In this document: positions 7,385 through 16,656 of the stretch, piece by piece
Layout of the letters: each line of letters begins with the position of its first letter
Numbering within the stretch: the stretch's first letter is position 1
Source of the DNA: Alteripontixanthobacter muriae
GTDB lineage: Bacteria; Pseudomonadota; Alphaproteobacteria; Sphingomonadales; Sphingomonadaceae
Assembly: GCF_013336795.1 (NCBI RefSeq)
Contig: NZ_JAAFZT010000023.1
Location: 1-49,917 of the forward strand
Direction of reading: 5' to 3'
DNA: 49,917 nt
The notes under the pieces: model-generated
What the model saw: only the letters and a program-made list of their open reading frames with translations
Told to the model about the DNA's origin: nothing
Databases searched by the model: none
Made by a program: the position numbers and the translations under genes

Positions 7385-9594
7385 GCAAGAGCATCACTCT
7401 CGACCAGCCGGATCAGCGAAACCTCCTCGACCGCATGGCGCAGGGCACCATCGGCAAGCCGGTGAACCGGCTGGAAGGGCCGGACAAGGTCAGCGGCGTC
7501 GCCACCTATGCCGCCGAATTCTCCGCGCCCGGTGCAGCCAATGGCGTGCTGGTCACGTCCACGATCAGCAAGGGCGAGGTTGCTTTGATCGACGAAGCCT
7601 CGGTGATGGGCATGCCGGGCGTTCTGGCCGTCATATCCGACCAGCGGATGATTGCCCGGCCTGCTCAGGGCGGTGCCGGCGAAGCGCCGGTGCAGCAAGT
7701 AAAGCAGATCGATTATTGGGGACAGCCGGTGGCCGTCGTGGTGGCCGAAACTTTCGAGCAGGCACGCGATGCGGCCAAGCGGCTGAAGATCACCTATAAT
7801 GCCGACGATATGAGCGATGTGGTCCTCAACCCCGAAGATGCCGATAGCTGGGAAGAAGGACCCGGCACCGAAACCGTGGAGCAGGGTGCCTTGCCGCAGG
7901 CCATGTCCGAAGCGGCTTACTCCGTCGATGCGACCTACACGACCGAAGGGCACAACAGCGCGCCCATGGAGCCGCATGCCGCGCTTGCCGAATGGGATGG
8001 CACGAAGCTGACCGTTCACGCCAGCCTGCAGATGTTGAACTACAATATCGACGAACTGGCCGATTCCATGGGGCTCGATGCGGAGAACGTGCACCTGCTG
8101 TCACCCTATGTCGGCGGCGGTTTCGGGTCCAAGCTGGGCATCAGCCCCGATGTCGCGGCGGCGTCCGTTGCAGCGATGCAACTGGGCCGTCCGGTGCGGG
8201 TCGTCCTGTCGCGCCAGCAGGTTTTTCAGAGTGTCATCCGGCGGACGGAGACCACACAGCGAGTGCGGCTTGCCGCCGATGCCGACGGGCGCTTGCAAGG
8301 CTTCGGGCACGAGGCGAAAGTCACGAATCTGCCGGAAGAGGAATTTGCCGAACCCGTCACACAGGCTAGTGCTTTCCTCTACCCAGGACAGGATCGGGTC
8401 TTGAAAGTCGAGATGGGGCGTATTCACCGCATGACCGCTGGCTCCGTGCGCGCGCCAGGCGAAGCAGTGGGCATGCAGGCACTGGAAGCGGCGATGGACG
8501 AACTTGCCGAAGAAAGCGGCATCGGCCCTGTCGAACTGCGCCTGCGCAACATTCCCGAACGCCACCCTTCCGACGATGTGCCTTACAGTTCGCGCAGGCT
8601 GGCCGAATGCCTGAAGGCGGGGGCGGAAGCCTTTGGCTGGGACGATAAGGACCGCAAACCCGCACAGCGCCGCGAAGGCGAATGGTGGATCGGCACCGGC
8701 ATGGCGACGGCAGCCCGCATCCACAATCTGTCCAAGGCAGAAGCGTCCGTCACTCTGATGGAGGACGGCACGGCCGTGGTCGCCACCGACATGACCGATA
8801 TCGGCACCGGCACCTACACCATCCTCGGCCAGATCGCGGGCGAGATGCTTGGGCTGGAACCCAGCGACGTACTGGTCCGGCTGGGCGATTCCGATCTTGC
8901 AAGGGGCCCGGGATCGGGCGGTAGCTGGGGCGCTGCATCCAGCGGTTCGGCTGTGCAGATTGCCTGCGAGGCCATCCGCGAGGAACTCTGCGACATGCTC
9001 GGCTGCGAAGACGAGGATCTGACGCTGAAAGACGGCTTCGCCATTCACAACAACAAGCGCCAGTCGCTGCCGGAACTCCTGAACGGCAGGAGCATCGAAA
9101 AGCTGGGCAAGCTTAAGCCAGGTGAAACAGAAGATGATTTCGCGCAGGCGTCCTACGGGGCATTCTTCACCGAAGTCGCCGTCAACGCCTATACGGGCGA
9201 AACCCGCATCCGCCGCATGAGCGGGGCATTCGGCATCGGCCGGGTTCTGAACGAAAAAACCGCGAAGTCGCAATGCATGGGCGGCATGGTATGGTGCATC
9301 GGCAGCGCTCTGATGGAGGACATGATGTTCGACCACCGGGACGGCCATCTCGCCAATTGCGACCTTGCGGAATATCACGTGCCGGTGAACCGCGACGTGC
9401 CGCATCTCGACGTCATCATGGTCGAGGAACGCGACCCCGCCGCCAGCCCGCTTCAGGCGAAGGGTGTTGGCGAACTCGGTATCTGCGGCGGCGCGGGCGC
9501 CATCTGCAACGCGATCTACAATGCCTGCGGTGTGCGGCTGCGCAGCTTTCCGATGACACCGGACAAGCTTATCGACCACCTTCCCGAGATCTGA
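7381..9594 (+). CDS. paoC: Aldehyde oxidoreductase-type molybdopterin subunit (PaoC/YagR-like)
   Basis: 737 residues; the catalytic subunit of a xanthine-oxidase-family hydroxylase, probably acting on aldehydes. It has the N-terminal hammerhead domain (IGKPVNRLEGPDKVSGVATYAAEF), the Moco-domain landmarks YVGGGFGSKLG, SVRAPGEAVG and GSGGSWGAASSGSA, and the GVGELG motif whose glutamate (about E698) is the catalytic base in this family. Length agrees with PaoC (732). Molybdopterin-cytosine-dinucleotide cofactor is expected from the family and fits the MocA-like and XdhC-like genes on the opposite strand. It overlaps the end of the MocA-like gene by 26 bp. The natural substrate cannot be read from sequence. 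Confidence 0.9.
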   Translation: MSKSITLDQPDQRNLLDRMAQGTIGKPVNRLEGPDKVSGVATYAAEFSAPGAANGVLVTSTISKGEVALIDEASVMGMPGVLAVISDQRMIARPAQGGAGEAPVQQVKQIDYWGQPVAVVVAETFEQARDAAKRLKITYNADDMSDVVLNPEDADSWEEGPGTETVEQGALPQAMSEAAYSVDATYTTEGHNSAPMEPHAALAEWDGTKLTVHASLQMLNYNIDELADSMGLDAENVHLLSPYVGGGFGSKLGISPDVAAASVAAMQLGRPVRVVLSRQQVFQSVIRRTETTQRVRLAADADGRLQGFGHEAKVTNLPEEEFAEPVTQASAFLYPGQDRVLKVEMGRIHRMTAGSVRAPGEAVGMQALEAAMDELAEESGIGPVELRLRNIPERHPSDDVPYSSRRLAECLKAGAEAFGWDDKDRKPAQRREGEWWIGTGMATAARIHNLSKAEASVTLMEDGTAVVATDMTDIGTGTYTILGQIAGEMLGLEPSDVLVRLGDSDLARGPGSGGSWGAASSGSAVQIACEAIREELCDMLGCEDEDLTLKDGFAIHNNKRQSLPELLNGRSIEKLGKLKPGETEDDFAQASYGAFFTEVAVNAYTGETRIRRMSGAFGIGRVLNEKTAKSQCMGGMVWCIGSALMEDMMFDHRDGHLANCDLAEYHVPVNRDVPHLDVIMVEERDPAASPLQAKGVGELGICGGAGAICNAIYNACGVRLRSFPMTPDKLIDHLPEI

Positions 9595-10162
9595 GCAGGC
9601 GGGCCGCGCGGGCCAGATCGTCCTGCGTGTCCACGTCGATCAGCATATCGGGCGGCGGTTCCACCAGGGTCAGGTCGTTCCTGCCCGCAAGCAGCGCCGT
9701 GGCTCCGTGGTCGCCAGCCAGTTCGAGAAGGTCAGGATAGAGCGAAGCCGGCAGCAGCGCGGGAACCCCCGGTCTGTCCGGCGGATAGCGCGTGGCAGCA
9801 GGCGGCACGCTGACGATCAGCTTCATGAGAAAACCGGGCGAGAGCAGCGGCATGTCTGCAAGCACGACCAGCAGCGCCGGAAAACCTCGTGCAGATGCGA
9901 TCTGGGCAGCGAGAGCGAGCGAACTGCCTAGCCCGCTTTGCGCCCTCTCGTTGACAACCTTCTCCCACTCGGAGGCTGCAGCCGCAAACGTCGGTGTCTC
10001 TTCCGGGATGATGATAATGCCGGGCGCGATCCCGGCATCTCCTATTGCAGACAGGACATGCGCTCCGACCGGCTTTCCCGCGCATGTCGCATCCAGTTTT
10101 CCGCCTCCGAAACGGCTCGCCCGACCTGCAGCCAGAACGACGGCCAGGAAATTATCCCGCAT
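9569..10162 (-). CDS. MocA-like molybdenum cofactor nucleotidyltransferase
   Basis: 197 residues of the MobA-like NTP-transferase family. The N-terminal nucleotide-binding signature AVVLAAGRASRFGGGKL is intact, and LLVVLADMPLLSP carries the metal-binding aspartate. In this family MocA attaches CMP to molybdopterin to make the MCD cofactor used by PaoABC-type enzymes. The adjacent XdhC-like gene overlaps it by 11 bp on the same strand and the PaoC-like gene converges on it, which supports a cofactor role for that enzyme. A different nucleotidyl substrate cannot be excluded from sequence. Confidence 0.8.
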   Translation of the reverse strand: MRDNFLAVVLAAGRASRFGGGKLDATCAGKPVGAHVLSAIGDAGIAPGIIIIPEETPTFAAAASEWEKVVNERAQSGLGSSLALAAQIASARGFPALLVVLADMPLLSPGFLMKLIVSVPPAATRYPPDRPGVPALLPASLYPDLLELAGDHGATALLAGRNDLTLVEPPPDMLIDVDTQDDLARAARLLRSREGGR

Positions 10163-11066
10163 CGGCAGCCCGGTCGTGCAGGCATTCGTAGTCGGCGATC
10201 ACATCGGCAAGCACCGACAGGGCGAGTACCTGCGGATCGCGCGCCTTCGGAATGAGGCCGATGGGGCTGCGAACCCGCGCGATCTGGTCCGAAGAAAGGC
10301 CCGCCCTCTCCAATCCCGTGCGCCGGGCCTCACGCGCATCCGCGCCGCCCTGCGCACCGATGTAATGAGCAGGCGTTGCGACAGCCCATTCGAGGATCGG
10401 CAGTTCCCATTCGTGGTCGTGAAACAGCAGGATAATGGCCGTCTGGGCATCGGCGGAGAGGTTCGTCGGCGTGCGGCCAAGGGACAGTCCCGATGCAGGA
10501 TCGTCCTTGCGAAAGCTGATGCAATCAATGTCTGACGCGGCGGCAAGGGTGACGAGAGCGTCGACTTCCGGTCCATGTCCGAAGATGAGCAGCCGGGGTG
10601 AGGGCATATAGTGCCGCCGGTCGAGCAGGCCTGCGCGCGGGACCGGCAAGCGCAGCGTCGCGCCTTGTCGCGCCTCCAGCAGCGCGACCGCCTGACGCAA
10701 TTCGGCACGATCGGGTGTCGGATCGATCAGGATGTCGAGGCCGCTGCCGCAGGGGAGGCGAAAATCGATGATATCGGACCCGCTGCCGTAAAGTTGCACT
10801 GCGGGCTGACCGTCAGCGCGCGCGCGCGCCATGCGGGTGACGAGTTCCTGTTCGAGGCATCCGTCCGACAGGCTGCCGACGACATCCCCTTGTGCCGTAA
10901 TCGCCAACTGTGCGCCCAATCGCCGAGAGAAGCTGCCCTCGATGCCGACGATGGTGCAGAGGCCCGCGCCATCTTCGCAAGCGGCCCGAAGGGCAGCGTG
11001 ATCGTCCAATCCGCCGTTCAGGCCAGCGCTCGCATCAGGCCGGCTTTCGGCAAGAGAAACAGGCAT
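10152..11066 (-). CDS. XdhC/PaoD-family molybdoenzyme maturation factor
   Basis: 304 residues. The N-terminal XdhC domain (CTIVGIEGSFSRRLGAQLAIT, GSLSDGCLEQELV) and the C-terminal XdhC Rossmann domain (RLLIFGHGPEVDALVTLAAASD, ILLFHDHEWELPILEWAV, YIGAQGG) are both present. Such proteins bind MCD, help its sulfuration and insert it into the large subunit. The Gly-rich nucleotide motif GHGPEVDAL lies near residue 175. It is the first gene of a two-gene unit with the MocA-like gene, opposite paoABC rather than in the same operon as in E. coli paoABCD. Confidence 0.87.
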   Translation of the reverse strand: MPVSLAESRPDASAGLNGGLDDHAALRAACEDGAGLCTIVGIEGSFSRRLGAQLAITAQGDVVGSLSDGCLEQELVTRMARARADGQPAVQLYGSGSDIIDFRLPCGSGLDILIDPTPDRAELRQAVALLEARQGATLRLPVPRAGLLDRRHYMPSPRLLIFGHGPEVDALVTLAAASDIDCISFRKDDPASGLSLGRTPTNLSADAQTAIILLFHDHEWELPILEWAVATPAHYIGAQGGADAREARRTGLERAGLSSDQIARVRSPIGLIPKARDPQVLALSVLADVIADYECLHDRAADAG

Positions 11067-11179
11067 GGCGGGGCGAACACTTTCTACGGAAAAGCCGGGC
11101 AGCGGCGAGATGCCTCCATATCGGCATGAACCTTTCTATCGCAAGGCGTTGGAACCGCCTGCCTGCCGGTCTTTGCGCG

Positions 11180-12439
11180 TCAGTCCGCAATCCGCTCGAT
11201 GATGATCGCCGGTGCCATCCCGCCCGCTGCGCACATGGTGACCAGCCCGTATCGCTTTTCCTGCCGCTCAAGTTCGTCCAGCATGGTGCCGATCAGGATG
11301 GAACCCGTCGCGCCGATCGGGTGGCCCATGGCGATGGAGCCGCCATTCACATTCACCTTGTCCCAGTCCAGCCCCAGGTCGCGCACGAACTTCGCCGCGA
11401 CCACGGCGAAGGCCTCGTTGATCTCGAAAAGATCGATATCGTCGATAGTCAGGCTCGCTTTTTCCAGCACCTTGCGCGCAGCGGGCACGGGTGCATTCAG
11501 CATGAGCGTCGGATCGTCACCCATGTTGGCGGTCGCGACGATACGCGCGCGGGGCCTCAGCCCGTGCTTGTCGGCATAGGCTTTCGAGGTGACCAGCACG
11601 GCAGCTGCGCCATCCACCACGCCGGAGGAATTGCCCGCGTGGTGGAAGTGTCCAATTTCCAGATCGGGATATTTCTGATTCACGAGCTTGCGGAAAGTCG
11701 TGCCTTTCTCGTCCAGCGGCATGTCGGCGATTTTTGCGAAGCTCGGCTGCAGTTCTGCCAAGCCTTCGCGCGTTGTTTCCGGGCGGGGAAATTCCTCCTT
11801 GCCCAGGATCACGCTGCCATCATCCGCCAGCACTGGCACCACGCTGCGCGCGAAGCGATCTTCGCGGATCGCGCGGTCGGCACGCTGCTGGCTGCGATAG
11901 CCGACCTCGTCCAGTTCCTCGCGCGTGAAACCTTCCATGCTGGCGATGGCGTCGCCGCAGACGCCCTGATGCGACTGCGGGTGCACTTCGCGCAGGCGGT
12001 CGTTGCCCGATCCCATGCCGAGCGGCGCGATGCCGGCCTGCATCTCTTCCTGCATCATCTGCGTGGTCAGGCTCATCATCTCGGTTCCGCCGGCGATGAC
12101 GCAATCTTCCATCCCGCTCATCACCTGCGCCGCGGCGAAAGCGACCGTGGTGATGCCGCCGCCGCAGAACCGGTCTAGCGTCGTGCCCGAACTGGTGATG
12201 TCGAATCCTGCGTCCAGCGCCGCCATCCGGCCAAGATCCCCGCCCTGTTTGCCCTTCTGGGTGGAGGTCGACCAGATCACGTCATCGACGGTCCTGGTGT
12301 CGAGATCGTTGCGGGTGCGAATGGCCTTCAGCACCGTGGCGGCCAGATGTTGCGGATGGCTGGCGGCAAGCGAACCCTTGCCTACCTTGCCGATGCCGCG
12401 GGGCGTACGAACTGCGTCGATGATATAGGCTTCGGCCAT
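11180..12439 (-). CDS. Acetyl-CoA acyltransferase (thiolase)
   Basis: 419 residues; thiolytic release of acetyl- or propionyl-CoA from 3-ketoacyl-CoA. The nucleophile C92 is in TLDRFCGGGITTV, the histidine of NGGSIAMGHPIGATGS and the second cysteine of VTMCAAGGMAP complete the active site, and EINEAFAV is also present. ATG 12439 (MAEAYIIDAVRTPRG) is preferred to ATG 12445 because GAGGA sits seven bases before it. It is divergent from the enoyl-CoA hydratase operon across a 135-bp gap holding a palindrome. The island context suggests a catabolic thiolase rather than a PHB-synthesis enzyme. Confidence 0.9.
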   Translation of the reverse strand: MAEAYIIDAVRTPRGIGKVGKGSLAASHPQHLAATVLKAIRTRNDLDTRTVDDVIWSTSTQKGKQGGDLGRMAALDAGFDITSSGTTLDRFCGGGITTVAFAAAQVMSGMEDCVIAGGTEMMSLTTQMMQEEMQAGIAPLGMGSGNDRLREVHPQSHQGVCGDAIASMEGFTREELDEVGYRSQQRADRAIREDRFARSVVPVLADDGSVILGKEEFPRPETTREGLAELQPSFAKIADMPLDEKGTTFRKLVNQKYPDLEIGHFHHAGNSSGVVDGAAAVLVTSKAYADKHGLRPRARIVATANMGDDPTLMLNAPVPAARKVLEKASLTIDDIDLFEINEAFAVVAAKFVRDLGLDWDKVNVNGGSIAMGHPIGATGSILIGTMLDELERQEKRYGLVTMCAAGGMAPAIIIERIAD

Positions 12440-12469
12440 ATTCATATCCTCATTGCGCGCAAAATTGCT

Positions 12470-12481
12470 TTTTCGCGAAAA
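12470..12481. promoter_or_regulatory. Candidate operator, 12-bp palindrome TTTTCGCGAAAA
   Basis: A perfect 12-bp palindrome lies 31 bases upstream of the thiolase start and 93 bases upstream of the enoyl-CoA hydratase start, inside the divergent promoter region. Its position suits a dimeric repressor controlling both arms. No regulator gene is next to it, so the role is a guess. Confidence 0.35.
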
Positions 12482-12574
12482 TTATTGACGGCACTCTATG
12501 GCTTGGCCAGCATCGGTTGCAAATGAAAATGCAGGTGGCCGCTCGGACGGCCCCGCGGAACATGGAGAGAATGC

Positions 12575-13336
12575 ATGAGCGAAGAACTGATGACCCGCGT
12601 GGAAGACGGCGTGCTGATCATGACGATCAACCGGCCCGAAGCGAAGAATGCCATGAACAAGGCGACGTCCGAAGCGATCGCAGCGGCGCTCGACCGGCTC
12701 GACTCCGATGACGAACTGCGCGTCGGCATCCTGACCGGCGCGGGCGGCACATTTTGTTCGGGCATGGATCTGAAAGGCTTTCTTCGCGGCGAAACGCCGT
12801 TTGTCGAAGGGCGGGGCTTCGGCGGATTGACGGAGCGCAAGCCGGTGAAGCCGCTGATCGCCGCAGTGGAAGGCTATGCGCTGGCGGGCGGGCTGGAACT
12901 GATGATCGCCTGCGACCTGGTGGTGGCGCATGAAGGTGCGAAATTCGGCATTCCCGAGGCGAAGCGGGGGTTGGCGGCTGCAGCGGGCGGGCTGATGGTG
13001 CTGCCCGATCTTATTCCGCACAAGGTCGCGATGGAGATGGCGCTGACCGGCGAATTCATCGATGCGGCACGGGCGCATGACCTTGGCCTGATCAATCGCG
13101 TGGTCACGGGCAGCGTCATGGATGGTGCGATGAAACTGGCGCGCAGCATCGCCGCCAACGGTCCGCTTGCCGTGCGCGTTTCCAAGCAGATCATCGAGGA
13201 TTCACGCGGCTGGCCGCGCGCCGAACGATACAAGGAGCAGGCGAAGCTGCTGCCGCAGGTCTTCATGTCGGAAGACGCGCGCGAAGGGGCCAGCGCCTTC
13301 GCCGAAAAACGCGCTCCCAACTGGAAGGGCAAGTAA
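12575..13336 (+). CDS. Enoyl-CoA hydratase/isomerase (crotonase family)
   Basis: 253 residues. Oxyanion-hole segments are [10 protein letters not shown] and GYALAGG. The two catalytic glutamates seen in rat crotonase (E144/E164) have counterparts here at E108 (AGGLELM) and E128 (FGIPEA), with the same spacing of 20, so hydratase activity is plausible. The typical C-terminal helix ending [12 protein letters not shown] is present. GGAGAG precedes ATG 12575. The stop codon overlaps the start of the racemase-like gene (TAATG), which begins the same operon. Confidence 0.9.
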   Translation: MSEELMTRVEDGVLIMTINRPEAKNAMNKATSEAIAAALDRLDSDDELRVGILTGAGGTFCSGMDLKGFLRGETPFVEGRGFGGLTERKPVKPLIAAVEGYALAGGLELMIACDLVVAHEGAKFGIPEAKRGLAAAAGGLMVLPDLIPHKVAMEMALTGEFIDAARAHDLGLINRVVTGSVMDGAMKLARSIAANGPLAVRVSKQIIEDSRGWPRAERYKEQAKLLPQVFMSEDAREGASAFAEKRAPNWKGK

Positions 13337-14484
13337 TGGCCGGTCCGCTTTCCGGCATCACCATCGTCGAATTCGCCGGGATCGGGCCGGGCCCGTTCTG
13401 CGGCATGATGCTGGCGGATCACGGGGCCGAAGTCATCCGCATCGACCGCGCAGATGGCCGACGTGGTGGGACGACTCCGGCCAACACGAAGGACGTGCTG
13501 GCGCGGGGGCGGCGCTCCATCGCGCTCAATCTGAAGAGCGAGAAGGGCGTCGACTTGGCCCGCAACCTGTGCGGGAAGGCGGACGGCATTATCGAAGGTT
13601 TCCGGCCCGGCGTGATGGAGCGGTTGGGCCTCGGACCAGAGGTGCTGCTCGCCCACAATCCCAAGCTGGTTTACGGCAGAATGACGGGCTGGGGCCAGAC
13701 CGGCCCTTACGCACAAGCCGCCGGACATGACATCAACTACATCGCGCTGGCAGGCGCTCTGCATCATTTCGGTCGGGCAGGCGAAAAGCCGACCCCGCCG
13801 ATCAACATGGTCGGCGATTTCGGCGGAGGCGGCATGATGCTGGCCTTCGGCATGGTGTCGGCGTTGCTGCATGTGGCGAACGGCGGCGAAGGGCAGGTGA
13901 TCGACGCCGCGATGACCGACGGCACGGCCGTGCTGATGGGCATGATCCAGGGCATGCGCAACATGGGCGTGTGGAGCGACGAACGCGGCGCGAACATGCT
14001 CGACACCGGCGCGCATTATTACGACACCTATGAAACGGCTGACGGCAAATATATCTCTATCGGTTCAATCGAGCCGCAATTCTACGCCGAGCTGCGCCGT
14101 CTGGCGGGGCTGGAAGAAGATGCCGAGTTCGACCGGCAGATGGATCGTTCCGCTTGGAGCAGTCTGGCGGGGAAGCTGGCTGATGTGTTCCGCGGCAAGA
14201 CGCGCGATGAATGGTGCGCGATCATGGAACATAGCGATGTCTGCTTCGCGCCGGTGCTCAGCCTGGCAGAAGCGCCGGAGCACCCGCACAACAAGACGCG
14301 CGGTACATTCGTCGAGATCGGCGGCAGCTTGCAGCCCGCACCTGCGCCGCGCTTTGACCAGACGCAGAGCGTAGTGCCAAAGCCCGCCGTCGAATCCGGC
14401 CATGACACCGACGCCATCCTTTACGAACTCGGCTTCGACGCCGACGCTTGCACCGAACTGCGCGGCGCTGGCGCCATCGCCTGA
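13336..14484 (+). CDS. Class III CoA-transferase family, alpha-methylacyl-CoA racemase-like
   Basis: 382 residues of the CaiB/BaiF family. The sequence is much closer to alpha-methylacyl-CoA racemases (AMACR/Mcr) than to CoA transferases: [13 protein letters not shown] gives H131, [12 protein letters not shown] gives D161 and SIEPQFY gives E246. These match the His/Asp/Glu set that racemises the 2-methyl centre of 2-methylacyl-CoAs. [15 protein letters not shown] is also characteristic. Racemases of this kind convert (2R)- to (2S)-methylacyl-CoA so that acyl-CoA dehydrogenases can act, which fits the two dehydrogenases downstream. A CoA-transferase role is less likely. Confidence 0.8.
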   Translation: MAGPLSGITIVEFAGIGPGPFCGMMLADHGAEVIRIDRADGRRGGTTPANTKDVLARGRRSIALNLKSEKGVDLARNLCGKADGIIEGFRPGVMERLGLGPEVLLAHNPKLVYGRMTGWGQTGPYAQAAGHDINYIALAGALHHFGRAGEKPTPPINMVGDFGGGGMMLAFGMVSALLHVANGGEGQVIDAAMTDGTAVLMGMIQGMRNMGVWSDERGANMLDTGAHYYDTYETADGKYISIGSIEPQFYAELRRLAGLEEDAEFDRQMDRSAWSSLAGKLADVFRGKTRDEWCAIMEHSDVCFAPVLSLAEAPEHPHNKTRGTFVEIGGSLQPAPAPRFDQTQSVVPKPAVESGHDTDAILYELGFDADACTELRGAGAIA

Positions 14485-14515
14485 ACCGCCAAGCGCCTGA
14501 ACAGGACCGAAACCA

Positions 14516-15661
14516 ATGATGCTCGATACAAGTACCCGCACCGCCTATAACGAAGACCACGCAATGTTCCGCGACACCGTTCGCAAGGTCTTCGAACAGC
14601 ACATGATTCCGTATCTCGCCCGGCATGAGGAAGAGGGGATCGTCGGACGCGAGGCATGGAAGGCGCTGGGCGATGCGGGCATGTTGTGCCCGACCATTTC
14701 CGAGGAGAACGGCGGGTTGGGCCTCGACTTCGGCTACAATGCCGTCATCGCCGAGGAACTGTCCTACATCGGCAGCAGCGCAGGGTTCACGCTGCAGAAC
14801 GATATCACCTGCAATTATTTCGAACGGCTCGGCACGGACGAGCAGAAGGAAAGATACCTGCCGGGGATGATCACCGGCGATGTCATCACGGCCATCGCGA
14901 TGACCGAACCCGGCACCGGGTCGGATCTGCAGGGCATCACCACCACCGCCCGCAAGGATGGCGATCACTACATCGTCAACGGCTCCAAGACCTACATCAC
15001 CAACGGTCAGAATGCCGATGTCGTCATCGTCGTCGCCAAGACCGACCCGGCGCAAGGAGCGAAAGGCACCTCGCTGATCCTGGTCGACGCAGGCACGGAA
15101 GGGTTTGAGCGCGGGCGCAATCTCGACAAGATCGGCCAGCATTCCGCCGATACGTCCGAATTGTTCTTCAACGATGTGCGTGTGCCGCAATCGAATCTGC
15201 TGGGGCAGGAAGGACGCGGCTTCGTGCATCTCATGGAGGAACTGCCGCAGGAACGGCTTTCCATCGCGATCGGCTGCCAGGCCGGGGCCCAGCGCGCCTT
15301 TGACGAGGCGGTCGCCTTCACCAAGGATCGCAAGGCGTTCGGCGGCACGGTGTTCGAATTCCAGAACACGAAATTCACGCTGGCGGGGCTGGCGGCCGAA
15401 TTGCAGGTCGGCTGGGCGCATATCGACTGGGCGCTGAAACGCCACATCGCGGGCGACCTGACCACGGCGGAGGCGTCATCGGCCAAGCTGTGGCACACCG
15501 AATTGCAGGGCCGCGTCTGCGATGCGGCGCTGCAATTGCATGGCGGTGCGGGCTACATGAACGAATATCTGATCGCCCGGCTATGGCGCGACGCCCGCGT
15601 CACCCGCATCTTCGGCGGCACCAGCGAGATCATGAAGGAAGTGATCTCGCGCAGCCTGTGA
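14516..15661 (+). CDS. Acyl-CoA dehydrogenase, long-chain/isovaleryl type (first copy)
   Basis: 381 residues. The FAD/acyl-CoA motifs AIAMTEPGTGSDLQGITTTA and the C-terminal LHGGAGYMNEYLIARLWRDARV are present. The usual MCAD catalytic glutamate position reads FGGTSEI (Gly), while E246 in ELPQERLSI occupies the alternative helix-G position used by long-chain and isovaleryl-CoA dehydrogenases. An intact active site of that class is therefore expected. It follows the racemase-like gene by 31 bases on the same strand and probably belongs to its operon. Chain length and branching preference cannot be read from sequence. Confidence 0.9.
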   Translation: MMLDTSTRTAYNEDHAMFRDTVRKVFEQHMIPYLARHEEEGIVGREAWKALGDAGMLCPTISEENGGLGLDFGYNAVIAEELSYIGSSAGFTLQNDITCNYFERLGTDEQKERYLPGMITGDVITAIAMTEPGTGSDLQGITTTARKDGDHYIVNGSKTYITNGQNADVVIVVAKTDPAQGAKGTSLILVDAGTEGFERGRNLDKIGQHSADTSELFFNDVRVPQSNLLGQEGRGFVHLMEELPQERLSIAIGCQAGAQRAFDEAVAFTKDRKAFGGTVFEFQNTKFTLAGLAAELQVGWAHIDWALKRHIAGDLTTAEASSAKLWHTELQGRVCDAALQLHGGAGYMNEYLIARLWRDARVTRIFGGTSEIMKEVISRSL

Positions 15662-15682
15662 CGCCCTGCGCAGCGCGGCCGG

Positions 15683-16600
15683 TCACGGGGCGATAAAGGC
15701 GGATATCTCCGCCACGAACTCCTCGAACCGGTCGTGATGTACCCAGTGCCCGGCCCTTTCGTAGCTGGTGAGCGAGACATTCTCGCCGAAATGCTTCATC
15801 CGCCCGTCCTTTTCGGGGTTCGAAGCCCAGCTGTCGTCGCCATAGATCAGGCGGGTAGGGCAGGCGATGCGGCCCCATAACTCGCGGTTCTGGTCGGGTG
15901 TGAAATCGTCCGGCGGCCAGGCATGCAGATGCGGGTCGAACTTCCAGCTATAGGTGCCGTCCTCATTATGCAGCACCGCGTGGCGGGTCAGGTGACAGGC
16001 CTGGTCGCGGCTGAGATAGCTGTTCGCCTCGTGCATGCGCTCCAGCGCTTCCTCAAAGCTGTCATATTTGCGGATGGAGCGGGCGCTTGCCTCACGCTTC
16101 TTGTCGAACCATTCGCGCCAATGTTCGTGAAACGGCTTCTGCGCCATTTCCTCCAAACGCCTGGGGCTGGGGCCGAGCCCTTCAATGGCGACCAGGCGGC
16201 GAACCTTGTTCGGGTAAAGCCCGGCGTAGCGCAGCGCGATATTGCCGCCCAGCGAATGGGCGACGATGGTGACCGGCGCGATATCGAGCTGGTGGATCAG
16301 CTGCGCCAGATCGTAGACGTAGCCGACCGTAGGGTAATAGCCGCTTTCGTTCCAGCCGCTGTCGCCATGGCCGCGCAAATCCGGGCAGATGACGTGCCAG
16401 TCGCCACGCAGGCGTTCCGCCGTCCAGTCCCAGCTGCGGCAATGGTCCCGCCCGCCATGCAGCAGGATCAGCGGCGGTGCGCCCGCATTGCCCCAATCGG
16501 CATAATGCAGGCGCGTGCGCTGCGACATGAAGCTCTGCGATGTCGGCCCGATCAGTTCCAAACCCTTAATCCCCTCTGCTGCGCCATTCCGCTTGCACAT
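15683..16600 (-). CDS. Alpha/beta hydrolase
   Basis: 305 residues with a complete alpha/beta-hydrolase core: the oxyanion HGG (PLILLHGGRDHCRSW), the DLRGHGDSG strand, the nucleophile elbow AHSLGGN (S116) and the late histidine in ERAGHWVHHDRFEEF. A cap region rich in charged residues lies between about 150 and 220. It may hydrolyse an ester, lactone or thioester of the compounds handled by the surrounding acyl-CoA genes, but no substrate can be assigned. Start 16600 is tentative: MSQRTRLHYADW further in could also begin the protein. It sits on the opposite strand between the two dehydrogenase genes. Confidence 0.8.
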   Translation of the reverse strand: MCKRNGAAEGIKGLELIGPTSQSFMSQRTRLHYADWGNAGAPPLILLHGGRDHCRSWDWTAERLRGDWHVICPDLRGHGDSGWNESGYYPTVGYVYDLAQLIHQLDIAPVTIVAHSLGGNIALRYAGLYPNKVRRLVAIEGLGPSPRRLEEMAQKPFHEHWREWFDKKREASARSIRKYDSFEEALERMHEANSYLSRDQACHLTRHAVLHNEDGTYSWKFDPHLHAWPPDDFTPDQNRELWGRIACPTRLIYGDDSWASNPEKDGRMKHFGENVSLTSYERAGHWVHHDRFEEFVAEISAFIAP

Positions 16601-16656
16601 AGGTTTCAATTCGATACCAGTACAACGTAACAATAATCGACAGGAGAGAAACCGCC

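Noticed and set aside
8101-9579. Open frame of 492 codons on the minus strand
   Set aside because: It lies wholly inside paoC in antisense. The translation is rich in His, Ala, Arg and Asp with no domain pattern, the usual shadow of a high-GC gene.
10910-12178. Open frame of 422 codons on the plus strand
   Set aside because: Antisense to the thiolase gene, which has all catalytic motifs. No recognisable protein.
12517-12711. Small plus-strand open frame overlapping the start of the enoyl-CoA hydratase gene
   Set aside because: Out of frame with a well-supported gene, composition Arg/Met-rich, no ribosome site. Chance frame.
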